Source of the DNA: Pseudomonadota bacterium
GTDB lineage: Bacteria > Pseudomonadota > Alphaproteobacteria > Acetobacterales > Acetobacteraceae
DNA: 5,900 nucleotides
Reading direction: 5' to 3'
Assembly: GCA_021784255.1 (NCBI GenBank)
Contig: JAJXSZ010000193.1
Span: 1 to 5,900 of the forward strand
Shown: in pieces, positions 1 to 5,884 of the stretch
How positions within the stretch are numbered: position 1 is the first letter of the stretch
Layout of the letters: the number at the start of each line of letters is the position of its first letter
Program-made: the position numbers and the translations under genes
The notes under the pieces: model-generated
Seen by the model: the letters and a program-made list of their open reading frames with translations, nothing else
The model's database searches: none
What the model was told of the DNA's origin: nothing

Positions 1-704
1 CGCGCCGTCTGACCGGCGAGGAATTGCCGGGAAAACGAGAGCTCGAACGCATGCGCGATCCGGCCGGGCCGGGGCGACATCACGATCAGCTTCGTGCCCA
101 TGAACAGCGCTTCCTCGACGCTGTGGGTAATGAGCAGCACCGATTTGCCGCTGCCGTCCCAGACGCGCAGGATGAGTTCCTGCGCCCGCTCCCTCGTCAA
201 GGCGTCCAACGCGCCGAGCGGCTCGTCCAGCAGGAGCAGCTTTGGATCGCAGGTCAGCGCGCGTGCGATCCCGACACGCTGCTGCATGCCGCCGGAGAGC
301 GTGTACACCGGCGCATCCTCAAACCCGCTGAGGCCGAGGAGCTCGATGAAATGGTCGCTGATCTTATAGCGCTCCGCCTTGCCGCGGCCTTGAAGGCTGA
401 GGCCGAAGGCCACGTTGTCGCGAACGTTCAGCCAAGGCAGGAGCGCATGTTTCTGGAACACCACCGAGCGGTCTGCGCCTGGCCCCTGCACATCCATCCC
501 GTCGAGCACAATCCTGCCGCCGGTCGGGGCGACGAAACCGGCAATCAGGTTGAGCAGAGTTGACTTGCCGCAGCCCGAGGCGCCCAGAACGACGACGAAC
601 TCGCCAGCCTCGACAGAGAGGTTCACGCGGTGCAGCGCCTCGGTCGACGCCCGGCCGCGCTGACCCGGATAGACGACGGAAGCATCGATGACCTGAAGGC
701 TCAT
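1..704 (-). CDS. tauB: TauB-type sulfonate ABC transporter ATPase (C-terminus beyond left edge)
   Basis: This is the cytoplasmic ATP-hydrolysing subunit of a NitT/TauT (taurine/sulfonate/nitrate) importer. 234 codons are visible, begin MSLQVIDASV and run off the left edge. Walker A GASGCGKST is at residues 41-49, the Q-loop glutamine near 84 in VFQKHALLPW, the ABC signature LSGGMQQR at 136-143, Walker B LLLLDEP at 156-162, the D-loop ALDAL just after it, and the switch histidine near 194 in LLITHSVEEA. The tail RPGRIAHAFELSFSRQF resembles E. coli TauB beyond the H-loop, so only about 20-30 residues should be missing. The ATG at 702-704 is preceded by AGGGGA at a normal distance. It lies about 197 bp downstream of tauA, an unusually wide gap for this operon type. 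SsuB is the closest alternative name; the TauA-like partner favours TauB. Confidence 0.9.
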   Translation of the reverse strand, partial: MSLQVIDASVVYPGQRGRASTEALHRVNLSVEAGEFVVVLGASGCGKSTLLNLIAGFVAPTGGRIVLDGMDVQGPGADRSVVFQKHALLPWLNVRDNVAFGLSLQGRGKAERYKISDHFIELLGLSGFEDAPVYTLSGGMQQRVGIARALTCDPKLLLLDEPLGALDALTRERAQELILRVWDGSGKSVLLITHSVEEALFMGTKLIVMSPRPGRIAHAFELSFSRQFLAGQTA

Positions 705-900
705 GCCCGCGATCCCCTGGAAACCATCTTCTCCCCAAACAACGCCATGCCCCGCGCTGCAGCGGCACGCAGCAAGCCCGGGCTGCGGCGACCAACGCGA
801 TCGCCGAGACGTCCAACGTTGGCGCCGCTAGAAACGGCACGTGACGCAATGGCCGGCCGGGGCGTCGGCGAGTGCCCGACGCGCCGGTCGGCCAAGCGGT
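705..900 (-). other. Wide tauA-tauB intergenic gap without a convincing gene
   Basis: These 196 bases separate two genes that are normally packed tightly. They contain a long hairpin next to the tauA stop (separate entry), two perfect 10-bp palindromes, AGCCCGGGCT at 775-784 and CCAACGTTGG at 813-822, and the tauB Shine-Dalgarno. A TTG-initiated frame of 64 codons spans the gap and its stop overlaps the tauB start as ATGA. Its composition is arginine-rich, third positions are not GC-biased in the middle, and no family is recognisable, so it is not called as a gene. I see no clear internal promoter. Confidence 0.5.
850..894 (-). repeat. Long GC-rich hairpin just after the tauA stop
   Basis: The arms are TGGCCGGCCGGGGCGTCGG (850-868) and its imperfect complement (876-894). 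They match at 17 of 19 positions around a 7-base loop, with mismatches at 856/888 and 861/883. In the tauA message the structure starts 7 bases after the stop codon at 901-903. It is not followed by a U-run, so it is a poor intrinsic terminator. A structure of this strength after a binding-protein gene usually protects the upstream mRNA from 3' exonucleases and lowers expression of the ATPase/permease genes. That role is inferred here. Confidence 0.7.
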
Positions 901-1896
901 TCAGGCCAAGGCGTCCTTGATATACTGCGTCGTCACGAATTTGTCATAACTCGGCAGGACGTTATTCAAGCGATTGAGGCTCTTGAGGAACTCCGCCGTC
1001 TGCTTGATGGTCTTCGCCATCTGCCCGCCCATCCACTGCGGCTGCATCTGTTCCTTCAAGGGAATGAAATCATAGCCCTTGATGGTCTCGGGCACGTCCG
1101 CGGGAGACGCGCCGGTATTGGCGGCAATCGCCTTCACCGGGGCGCTGTCGGCCGTCCAGGCTGCAGGATTCCGGAGGTAGGACTCATTCGCCGCGTTGAT
1201 GGCGCGCATGAACCCGATCAGTCCCTTCTTGTTTTCCTCGGCGAATTGCCGGTTCACGACCCAGGCGTTGAAGGTGGGGTAGCCCCATTTCGCGACGGTA
1301 TCGGCCCCGACCAGGCGCCGCCCGGTCTTCAGAATCTCGTTCTGGACCGGCGGCCAGATGAAGGCCGCGTCGATCGCCTTCTGCGTCCAGGCCGCGGCGA
1401 TCTGATTGGGCGCCATGTTCAGGATCTGCACATCGTTGGCCGGGATATTCGCATGCGCGAGCGCTCCCATGAGCGAGAAATGCGAGGTCGAGCCCACGGG
1501 TGTGGCGACGCGCTTGCCCTTGAGATCGGCCAGCGTCTTGATCCCGGCACCGTTGCGCACGATCAGCGATTCGGACGTGCCGATCACGTAGTCGATCATG
1601 AACATCACGAGATCGACGCCCTGCGTGGCGGCGATCGCGAGAGGCGACGAACCGAGCTCACCGATCTTCACATCGCCCGACGCCATCGCGGCGATGACGT
1701 TCGTGCCGGAATCGAACTTTCGCCACTGCAGGTTCCATCCACTGCCCTTGGAAAGGAGGTGATCATGCGCCGCCATCTGCGTCGGCGTGGGATCGCCGAA
1801 CGTCGCGACGATGATCGGAGATGCCGCGCGCGCCGTCGCGACAAGGCCCGCCGAGGCCATCGCCCCGCCGACAAGAGCTCGTCTGGTAACACCCAT
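901..1896 (-). CDS. tauA: TauA-type periplasmic sulfonate-binding protein
   Basis: 331 residues; the substrate-capture subunit of a taurine/sulfonate ABC importer, acting in the periplasm. It aligns by eye with E. coli TauA along its length: WRKFDSGTNVIAAMASGDV at 59-76, IGELGSSPLAIAATQGV at 78-94, GTSESLIV at 106-113, the hinge segment DLKGKRVATPVGSTSHFSL at 124-142, QIAAAWTQKAIDAAFIWPP at 165-183 and WGYPTFNAWVV at 204-214. The N-terminus MGVTRRALVGG followed by a hydrophobic stretch and a TARA|AS cleavage site near residue 24 is a signal peptide; the TRRAL pair fits a Tat-like signal. There is no lipobox cysteine. The ATG at 1894-1896 is chosen because the Shine-Dalgarno AGGAGG lies 10 bases upstream and the signal peptide begins there. 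An ATG at 1902-1904 is out of frame and an in-frame start at 1995 adds 33 residues before the signal. Ligand could be taurine, cysteate or another small sulfonate. Confidence 0.93.
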   Translation of the reverse strand: MGVTRRALVGGAMASAGLVATARAASPIIVATFGDPTPTQMAAHDHLLSKGSGWNLQWRKFDSGTNVIAAMASGDVKIGELGSSPLAIAATQGVDLVMFMIDYVIGTSESLIVRNGAGIKTLADLKGKRVATPVGSTSHFSLMGALAHANIPANDVQILNMAPNQIAAAWTQKAIDAAFIWPPVQNEILKTGRRLVGADTVAKWGYPTFNAWVVNRQFAEENKKGLIGFMRAINAANESYLRNPAAWTADSAPVKAIAANTGASPADVPETIKGYDFIPLKEQMQPQWMGGQMAKTIKQTAEFLKSLNRLNNVLPSYDKFVTTQYIKDALA

Positions 1897-1904
1897 TGAT
1901 CCAT

Positions 1905-1929
1905 CCCTCCTTGTGTCGTTGTTGTTGTT
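1905..1929 (-). promoter_or_regulatory. tauA translation leader: (AAC)4 tract plus strong Shine-Dalgarno
   Basis: On the message strand, four AAC repeats (complement of GTT x4 at 1918-1929) are followed by GACAC and then AAGGAGGG (1905-1912), close to the ideal anti-16S complement, with 10 bases of spacing to the ATG at 1896. The leader should be single-stranded and support strong initiation, consistent with the high demand for binding protein. C/A-rich sites beside the Shine-Dalgarno of binding-protein genes are also a known class of small-RNA target (GcvB in enterics; AbcR RNAs control ABC-transporter messages in rhizobia). Such use here is an inference. Confidence 0.6.
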
Positions 1930-1957
1930 CCGCGCCACACGGACGCGGCTGACTTCG

Positions 1958-3169
1958 TCAGCCCGCCATCGCCACCGCCCCGAGTTCGCTGGCACAATGC
2001 GCGATGATCTGCCCGATCTGCGTGCAATCGCCCGCCGAGAAGGTCAGCGGGATCCGCATATCGAAGAGATCCGAGAGAATACGGTCGGTGGCCGGCAGGA
2101 CCTGGGGATCGACGAACCGCCAGCTGAGATGCGTGCTGGTGTAGCCGCGCGGCTCGGGATCGCCGAACCATTTCAGCTCCACGCCAAGCGCCGCGTTCGC
2201 CGCGACGAAGCGCCTGGCCGCGTCCGGCGCGATGCCCGGCACCAGGAACTGGATGGAACTGCCGACAAAGCGCTCGGCCGCGGCACGCGCGGGCATCCGG
2301 ATCGCCTGCACCCGCGCTAGTTCGGCCGCCACGGCGGCGTATCGCTGGTTCCAGCGCTCTATGTTCCGATCGAGCGTTGCCAGTTGCGGGCGCAGGATCG
2401 CCGCGCGCAGATTGTCCATCCGCGCTGAAAGATTGGGGCTCTCCATCCGCGCGGCGGCGAATGCCGCAAGGTCCGGGGCCGCGCCATGGCGGTCGTAGAG
2501 CATGTACGAGCCTGAGGAGACGATGGCGCGGGCCATGAGGTCGGCGTCATCGGAAACGAGCAGCCCGCCTTCGCCGGCGTTGACGTGTTTGTAGGTCTGC
2601 GCGCTGAAGCAGGCGGCGAGCCCGAACGAGCCGCTCCTGCGGCCATTCCACGAGGCCCCCATCGTGTGGGCGCAATCCTCGATCAGCGTCACGCCGTGGC
2701 GGTCGAGAACCTTCACGAGCGCATCCATGTCCACGAGATGCCCGCGCATATGTGAAATCAGCAACAGGCGGGCGCCGCTCTCCTGCGCCTTGCGCGCCAG
2801 ATCGTGCAGGTCGATCACCAGATCGGCCGTGGTCTCGACGAACACGGGGCGCCCACCGGCCGCCACAATCGCCCCCGGGACGGGTGCCAGCGTAAAGGCA
2901 TTGGTCAGGACCGGCGCGCCCGGGGCGATGCCATATGCGCGCAGCGCCAGCTGCATGGCCTGGCCCCCGGAGGCACAGGCGAGGCAGTAGCGGCTGCCCT
3001 GCCAGGCAGCATAGTCACGCTCGAGCAGGGCTGCTTGCGAAACCTCGCCGGGCAGCACGTTGTAGCGGTGCAGACGCCCAGTGCGCAGCACGGCTACAGC
3101 CCCGGCAATCGCCGCCTCGTCGATCGGCTCCTGCTGGGTGAACACCCCGCGGAAAGCGGCGGGTGGCAT
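1958..3169 (-). CDS. DegT/DnrJ/EryC1/StrS-family PLP aminotransferase of unassigned substrate
   Basis: 403 residues, a normal length for fold-type I DegT-family enzymes, which transfer an amino group (usually from glutamate) to a keto substrate, typically a nucleotide sugar. Visible landmarks are CASGGQAMQLAL at 65-76 (phosphate-binding region), HMRGHLVDMDAL at 140-151, IEDCAHTMGA at 163-172 with Asp165 positioned for the PLP ring nitrogen, GSFGLAACFSAQTYKHVNAGEGG at about 180-202 with Lys194 as the Schiff-base lysine, and SARMDNLRAAIL at 248-259. The catalytic set looks intact. The ATG shares its A with the TGA of cuyA, so translation is probably coupled, and tauA follows 61 bp downstream. 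This setting in a sulfonate operon, with no sugar-nucleotide genes in view, points to an aminosulfonate or its keto/hydroxy relative as substrate. That function is inferred. A sugar aminotransferase role, for example on a sulfosugar, is the alternative. Confidence 0.88.
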   Translation of the reverse strand: MPPAAFRGVFTQQEPIDEAAIAGAVAVLRTGRLHRYNVLPGEVSQAALLERDYAAWQGSRYCLACASGGQAMQLALRAYGIAPGAPVLTNAFTLAPVPGAIVAAGGRPVFVETTADLVIDLHDLARKAQESGARLLLISHMRGHLVDMDALVKVLDRHGVTLIEDCAHTMGASWNGRRSGSFGLAACFSAQTYKHVNAGEGGLLVSDDADLMARAIVSSGSYMLYDRHGAAPDLAAFAAARMESPNLSARMDNLRAAILRPQLATLDRNIERWNQRYAAVAAELARVQAIRMPARAAAERFVGSSIQFLVPGIAPDAARRFVAANAALGVELKWFGDPEPRGYTSTHLSWRFVDPQVLPATDRILSDLFDMRIPLTFSAGDCTQIGQIIAHCASELGAVAMAG

Positions 3170-4218
3170 CAGGCGGCCTCGCGCCCGCGTGTCTGGGTAG
3201 CAAGCGCCCGCACACGCTCACCGAAGTCGAATGCCTTGGTGTAGCCGAACAGCGCGGCGGAACCCCCGGTGTGCAGGAAGACGACGCGCTCCCCGGCCGG
3301 GAACCGCCCCTTGCGGATCATGTCGATCAGCCCCGCGGCACCCTTGCCGCTGTAGACCGGGTCGAGAAGGATGCCTTCGAGCTCGGCGAACAGGGTTATT
3401 GCCTCGATACAGCCCGGCGTCGGGATGCCATAGCCGGCGCCGACATAGTTGCTGTCTGCCACGACCTGTTCGCGGCGAACCGCATCGGCGCAGCCGAGCC
3501 GCTCCGCTGTGGCCGCCGCCAGCTTGAAGACGTTCTCCTCCTGCTTGTCTCTCGGCGCGCGCACGCTGATGCCGAGGAGCGGAATTCCCGCGTTGAGCGC
3601 CGCCAGACCGGCGACGAGCCCCGCCTGCGTGCCCGCGCTGCCGGTTGCGTGCACGATGTGGTCGACCACGAGGCCGCGGTCGTTCGCCTGGCCGAGCAGT
3701 TCGAAGGCGCAGTTGACATAGCCGAGCGCCCCGGTGGTGTTCGAGCCACCGCCTGGGATGGTGTAGGGATTGCGTCCTTCGGCGCGGAGCCGGTCCGCGA
3801 CGCGCTCCATCTCCTGATTCATATCGAGCCCGCCAGGACGCTTCTCCGCCGTGGCGCCGTGCAGGAAGTCCAGCAGCACGTTGCCGTTGAAGTTGTAATC
3901 GGGATCCTTCGAGCCGGTGCGGTCCTCGAGCAGAATGTGGCACGCCATGCCAAGCTTGGCCGCCACCGCGGCCGTCTGGCGCGCGTGATTGGATTGCGTG
4001 GCGCCCTGGGTGATAACGATATCGGCGCCGCGCGCCTGCGCTTCCGCCATCAGAAATTCAAGCTTCCGGGTTTTGTTGCCGCCCGTCGAGAGGCCCGTGC
4101 AATCGTCGCGCTTGATCCAGATTTCCGCGCCCCCGAGTGCCTTGCTCAGCCGCGGTAGCGGCTCAAGGGGCGTTGGAAGGTGGGCGAAGTGCAGCCGCGG
4201 AAAGCGCGACAGATGCAT
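3169..4218 (-). CDS. cuyA: L-cysteate sulfo-lyase (PLP-dependent)
   Basis: 349 residues. CuyA converts L-cysteate to pyruvate, sulfite and ammonium in the cytoplasm, the desulfonation step of cysteate catabolism. It belongs to the fold-type II PLP family with ACC deaminase and D-cysteine desulfhydrase. The N-terminus MHLSRFPR followed by HLPTPLEPLPRL closely resembles Ruegeria (Silicibacter) pomeroyi CuyA as I recall it. KRDDCTGLSTGGNKTRKLEF at 36-55 contains the PLP lysine Lys49 (equivalent to Lys51 of ACC deaminase). QGATQSNHARQ is at 71-81, IPGGGSN at 154-160, the phosphate-cup segment HATGSAGTQAG at 190-200, and DPVYSGKGAAGLIDM at 286-300. GAGGGGAG at 4227-4234 gives a Shine-Dalgarno 8 bases before the ATG. 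It is the first gene of the leftward operon, directly behind the divergent promoter. D-cysteine desulfhydrase is the main misannotation risk; the operon and N-terminal signature favour CuyA. Confidence 0.92.
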   Translation of the reverse strand: MHLSRFPRLHFAHLPTPLEPLPRLSKALGGAEIWIKRDDCTGLSTGGNKTRKLEFLMAEAQARGADIVITQGATQSNHARQTAAVAAKLGMACHILLEDRTGSKDPDYNFNGNVLLDFLHGATAEKRPGGLDMNQEMERVADRLRAEGRNPYTIPGGGSNTTGALGYVNCAFELLGQANDRGLVVDHIVHATGSAGTQAGLVAGLAALNAGIPLLGISVRAPRDKQEENVFKLAAATAERLGCADAVRREQVVADSNYVGAGYGIPTPGCIEAITLFAELEGILLDPVYSGKGAAGLIDMIRKGRFPAGERVVFLHTGGSAALFGYTKAFDFGERVRALATQTRGREAA

Positions 4219-4257
4219 GACCGTTTCTCCCCTCAGCGACGTCTACTTATTTTATGC

Positions 4258-4285
4258 ATGATACAGGCTGCTAGGGCCTGTTCAA
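4258..4285 (-). promoter_or_regulatory. Predicted sigma70-type promoter for cuyA operon
   Basis: On the minus strand TTGAAC (4285-4280) is followed after 16 bases by TATCAT (4263-4258), a reasonable housekeeping promoter that would start transcription near 4251 and leave a leader of about 33 bases. An A/T-rich stretch (CATAAAATAAG) lies just downstream of the -10 and offers TAAAAT as an alternative -10. No other promoter is evident before tauB, so cuyA, the aminotransferase gene, tauA and tauB are likely co-transcribed from here. Confidence 0.5.
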
Positions 4286-4308
4286 ATACCGATTTTGTCG
4301 CCTATCAT
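4281..4308 (+). promoter_or_regulatory. Predicted promoter for the LysR-type regulator
   Basis: TATCAT at 4303-4308 is the mirror copy of the cuyA -10. The best -35 at 16-base spacing is TTCAAA (4281-4286), a weak match that overlaps the cuyA -35 on the opposite strand. Transcription would begin near 4315, downstream of the ATG at 4311, which supports the later start codon at 4356. The weak -35 fits the usual low expression of such regulators. Confidence 0.35.
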
Positions 4309-4321
4309 GCATGAAATGCAT
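4307..4321. promoter_or_regulatory. LysR-type operator with T-N11-A signature
   Basis: ATGCATGAAATGCAT is a perfect dyad with 6-base half-sites and a 3-base centre. It contains TGCATGAAATGCA, exactly the T-N11-A palindrome bound by LysR-family proteins. It covers the predicted regulator transcription start, a position typical of negative autoregulation. A further ATGCAT half-site occurs at 4254-4259 beside the cuyA -10, and another at 4213-4218 spanning the cuyA start codon. Confidence 0.6.
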
Positions 4322-4355
4322 ATTTTGCGCAGTTTGCGTGGCGCCCGGAGGCCCA

Positions 4356-5258
4356 ATGCGGCTTGAATGGATCGAGGACATCCTGGCCATCCTGCGAACA
4401 GGATCGCTCAGCGCCGCTGCCGAGGCACGCCACGTCAGTCAGCCCGCGTTCTCGCGGCGCGTGCGATTGATCGAAGAACAGGTCGGCGTCCAACTCATCG
4501 ACCGTTCGAGCCGCCCCGCGCGGCTGCGGGCACCGGTTCTCGCTCAGAGCGAGGTGCTGCAGGATCTTTCCGCGCGGATGGACAAGCTGCTCTACGAACT
4601 GCGCGCGCATGACCGCGGGAATGCCCGACGCTTCGTCATCGCGAGCCAGCACGCCATCGCAACCACGATGGTGCCGCGGCTGATCGAAGCGCTGACCGAC
4701 GAGATGGAACTGAGCGTCCATGTTCGCTCCGGCAATCGCGACGAGTGCTTCGAACTGTTGGTGCGGCGCCAGGCAGACCTGATGATCGCCTACCGGACTC
4801 ATACCGAGCTCGAAACCAGTGCAAACTCGTTCATCCAGCAGCGCACGGTTGGCGATGAGCCGGTGGTGCCGGTGTTCGCGGCGGCAGGACGCAAGGACCT
4901 TACAGCTCATATGCGCGGTGGCGAACTGCCCATCATCGCGTATCCCTCCGAGGTTTTCTTCGGCGAAGTGATGGATCGCGAGCTGCTTCCGGACCTGCGC
5001 ACAAAATTCTTCATCCGGCCGAAAGCTGAAACGGCGCTCACCCTTACCGCATTGCGCCTCGCCGGAGCCGGCGTCGGCGTCGCGTGGGTGCCGATTTCGC
5101 TCGCCACCCAGGAGATCGCGGCGGGTTCGCTCGTGCAGCTCCCCGAGCCGCTGACGCAGACCACGATCGCGATGTGCGCAATGCGGCTGGCTGGCGCGCA
5201 GTCCTCGGTGAACGACCAGGTCTGGTCATTGGTCGGGCGGCTCGACGGCGGCGGCTAA
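4356..5258 (+). CDS. LysR-type transcriptional regulator of the cuyA-tau operon
   Basis: 300 residues, a standard length for the family. The N-terminal winged helix-turn-helix is plain: MRLEWIEDILAILRTGSLSA, then EARHVSQPAFSRRVRLIEEQVG with the recognition helix near residues 27-40, then a linker helix to about 85. The remainder is a two-lobed inducer-binding domain, with FVIASQHAIATTMVPRLIEAL at 93-113 opening lobe 1 and ALRLAGAGVGVAWVPISLA at 232-250 near its end. The ATG at 4356 is chosen over the in-frame ATG at 4311. It has GGAGG at 4347-4351 (short 4-base spacer), matches the family start, and the longer form would add a cysteine-rich 15-residue tail lying upstream of or across the predicted transcription start. 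Divergent placement 137 bp from cuyA makes it the likely local activator, with cysteate or a related sulfonate as co-inducer (inferred). The name cuyR would fit by position only. Confidence 0.92.
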   Translation: MRLEWIEDILAILRTGSLSAAAEARHVSQPAFSRRVRLIEEQVGVQLIDRSSRPARLRAPVLAQSEVLQDLSARMDKLLYELRAHDRGNARRFVIASQHAIATTMVPRLIEALTDEMELSVHVRSGNRDECFELLVRRQADLMIAYRTHTELETSANSFIQQRTVGDEPVVPVFAAAGRKDLTAHMRGGELPIIAYPSEVFFGEVMDRELLPDLRTKFFIRPKAETALTLTALRLAGAGVGVAWVPISLATQEIAAGSLVQLPEPLTQTTIAMCAMRLAGAQSSVNDQVWSLVGRLDGGG

Positions 5259-5282
5259 CCTCGTGGCGCATCCGCCGCGCAG

Positions 5283-5313
5283 CGCGAACGTCGCCTGGGA
5301 CGGTGCGTTCGCG
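5283..5313 (+). terminator. Possible weak terminator after the regulator gene
   Basis: CGCGAACG (5283-5290) and CGTTCGCG (5306-5313) form a perfect 8-bp stem with a 15-base loop, 24 bases after the regulator stop at 5256-5258. The following GCTGCTTTCC holds only three consecutive T residues, so this is at best a weak intrinsic terminator. It could instead protect the 3' end. An overlapping stem, GCGGCGG (5248-5254) with CCGCCGC (5272-5278), brackets the stop codon. Confidence 0.3.
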
Positions 5314-5579
5314 GCTGCTTTCCGGGATCGATGCAGCCAGGTTTGCCGATCTGGTCCGGGAATTGCGGCACGCGGCGGAACATGATGCTATCGTATCCTT
5401 CTGCGGCAAACCGCGACGATATCGCATCGAAGCATCGAGCCGTGATCGCCACCGTCATCCTCGATGGTCGCCCACCGGCCAACCTCACGGCCGCGCGGCG
5501 CGCGCCAACCCGCGTGCTGCCGCCCGCCGGGAGCGGGCCGCGCAGGGCCTCGCCTTCGTCTCTGGCGCCCAAAGCTGCC

Positions 5580-5622
5580 GATACCGATGCGCTTTGGTAT
5601 CCATCGCCCAGTCTTGGCGATG
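5580..5622. repeat. Two abutting stem-loops
   Basis: GATACC (5580-5585) pairs with GGTATC (5596-5601) around a 10-base loop. Immediately after it CATCGCC (5602-5608) pairs with GGCGATG (5616-5622) around a 7-base loop, so the second stem begins at the base after the first ends. There is no T-run on either side. Neighbouring perfect hairpins in a gene-free stretch suggest a structured RNA or a dispersed palindromic element; neither can be proven here. Confidence 0.5.
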
Positions 5623-5855
5623 CCCTGAACCGCGCCGGAAAACCGGGCCTCAGAGAGGCACGCCCCGAAGGCTCTCAGGAGCCCATCAGAGACCGTCTCC
5701 GGTATCGCCAGCCACCATCGCGACCGCAAAAATCCGCCGCAAAACGACGCAACTGGACGGTTCTATATAACGGCGTTTCGGCGCTGACGGTGTGCGGATG
5801 TGGCGGTGGCGAGGGGGACGGCGCTTTACCGGCCGCGGGGACGACGGTGTTGCAG

Positions 5856-5884
5856 GGCGGCGCGGCCGCTTCGGGCCGCACGCC
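5856..5884. repeat. GC-rich hairpin near the right edge
   Basis: GCGGCC (5862-5867) pairs with GGCCGC (5874-5879) around GCTTCG, extended outward by GGCG (5856-5859) with CGCC (5881-5884) across a small internal loop. Such pairing is easily met by chance in sequence this GC-rich, and no T-run follows before the window ends. Confidence 0.3.

Larger units (their letters stand above)
4254..4312. repeat. Perfect 10-bp inverted repeat spanning the divergent promoters
   Basis: ATGCATGATA at 4254-4263 is the exact reverse complement of TATCATGCAT at 4303-4312, with 39 bases between the arms. The arms carry the -10 hexamers of both divergent promoters and each contains the palindrome ATGCAT. Within the spacer a smaller dyad, CAGGC (4264-4268) and GCCTG (4276-4280), abuts the left arm. 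The symmetry centre (about 4283) falls on the overlapping -35 regions. This layout suits a regulator touching both promoters. Confidence 0.8.

Noticed and set aside
701..895. 64-codon minus-strand frame whose stop overlaps the tauB start as ATGA
   Set aside because: It begins with TTG inside the long hairpin, has no Shine-Dalgarno of its own, is arginine-rich, lacks GC-biased third positions in its middle and resembles no family.
841..1899. Long plus-strand open frame opposite tauA (and similar long frames opposite cuyA and the aminotransferase gene)
   Set aside because: These are antisense shadows common in GC-rich DNA; the minus-strand frames give clear family matches.
1897..1995. In-frame 33-residue N-terminal extension of TauA
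   Set aside because: It would place a charged stretch before an obvious signal peptide, overlaps the end of the aminotransferase gene, and the strong AGGAGG is correctly spaced only for the ATG at 1896.
3169..4218. Annotation as ACC deaminase or D-cysteine desulfhydrase
   Set aside because: The fold and PLP lysine are shared, but the MHLSRFPR/HLPTPLEPL N-terminus and the sulfonate-transport operon fit L-cysteate sulfo-lyase better.
4311..4355. Upstream in-frame ATG for the LysR-type regulator
   Set aside because: It lies inside the operator palindrome and upstream of the predicted transcription start, lacks a Shine-Dalgarno, and family members begin at the residue encoded by 4356.
5485..5604. 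39-codon minus-strand frame beginning MDTKAHRYRQLW
   Set aside because: The first dozen residues look fairly protein-like, but there is no Shine-Dalgarno, the rest is arginine/alanine-rich, and the start falls in a hairpin; kept only as part of a finding.
5084..5770. Plus-strand frame starting inside the regulator gene and running into the spacer
   Set aside because: It overlaps the well-supported regulator in another phase, is dominated by arginine and alanine, and shows no domain.
5763..5770. CTATATAA as a promoter -10
   Set aside because: No acceptable -35 lies 15-19 bases away on either strand and no supported gene follows.
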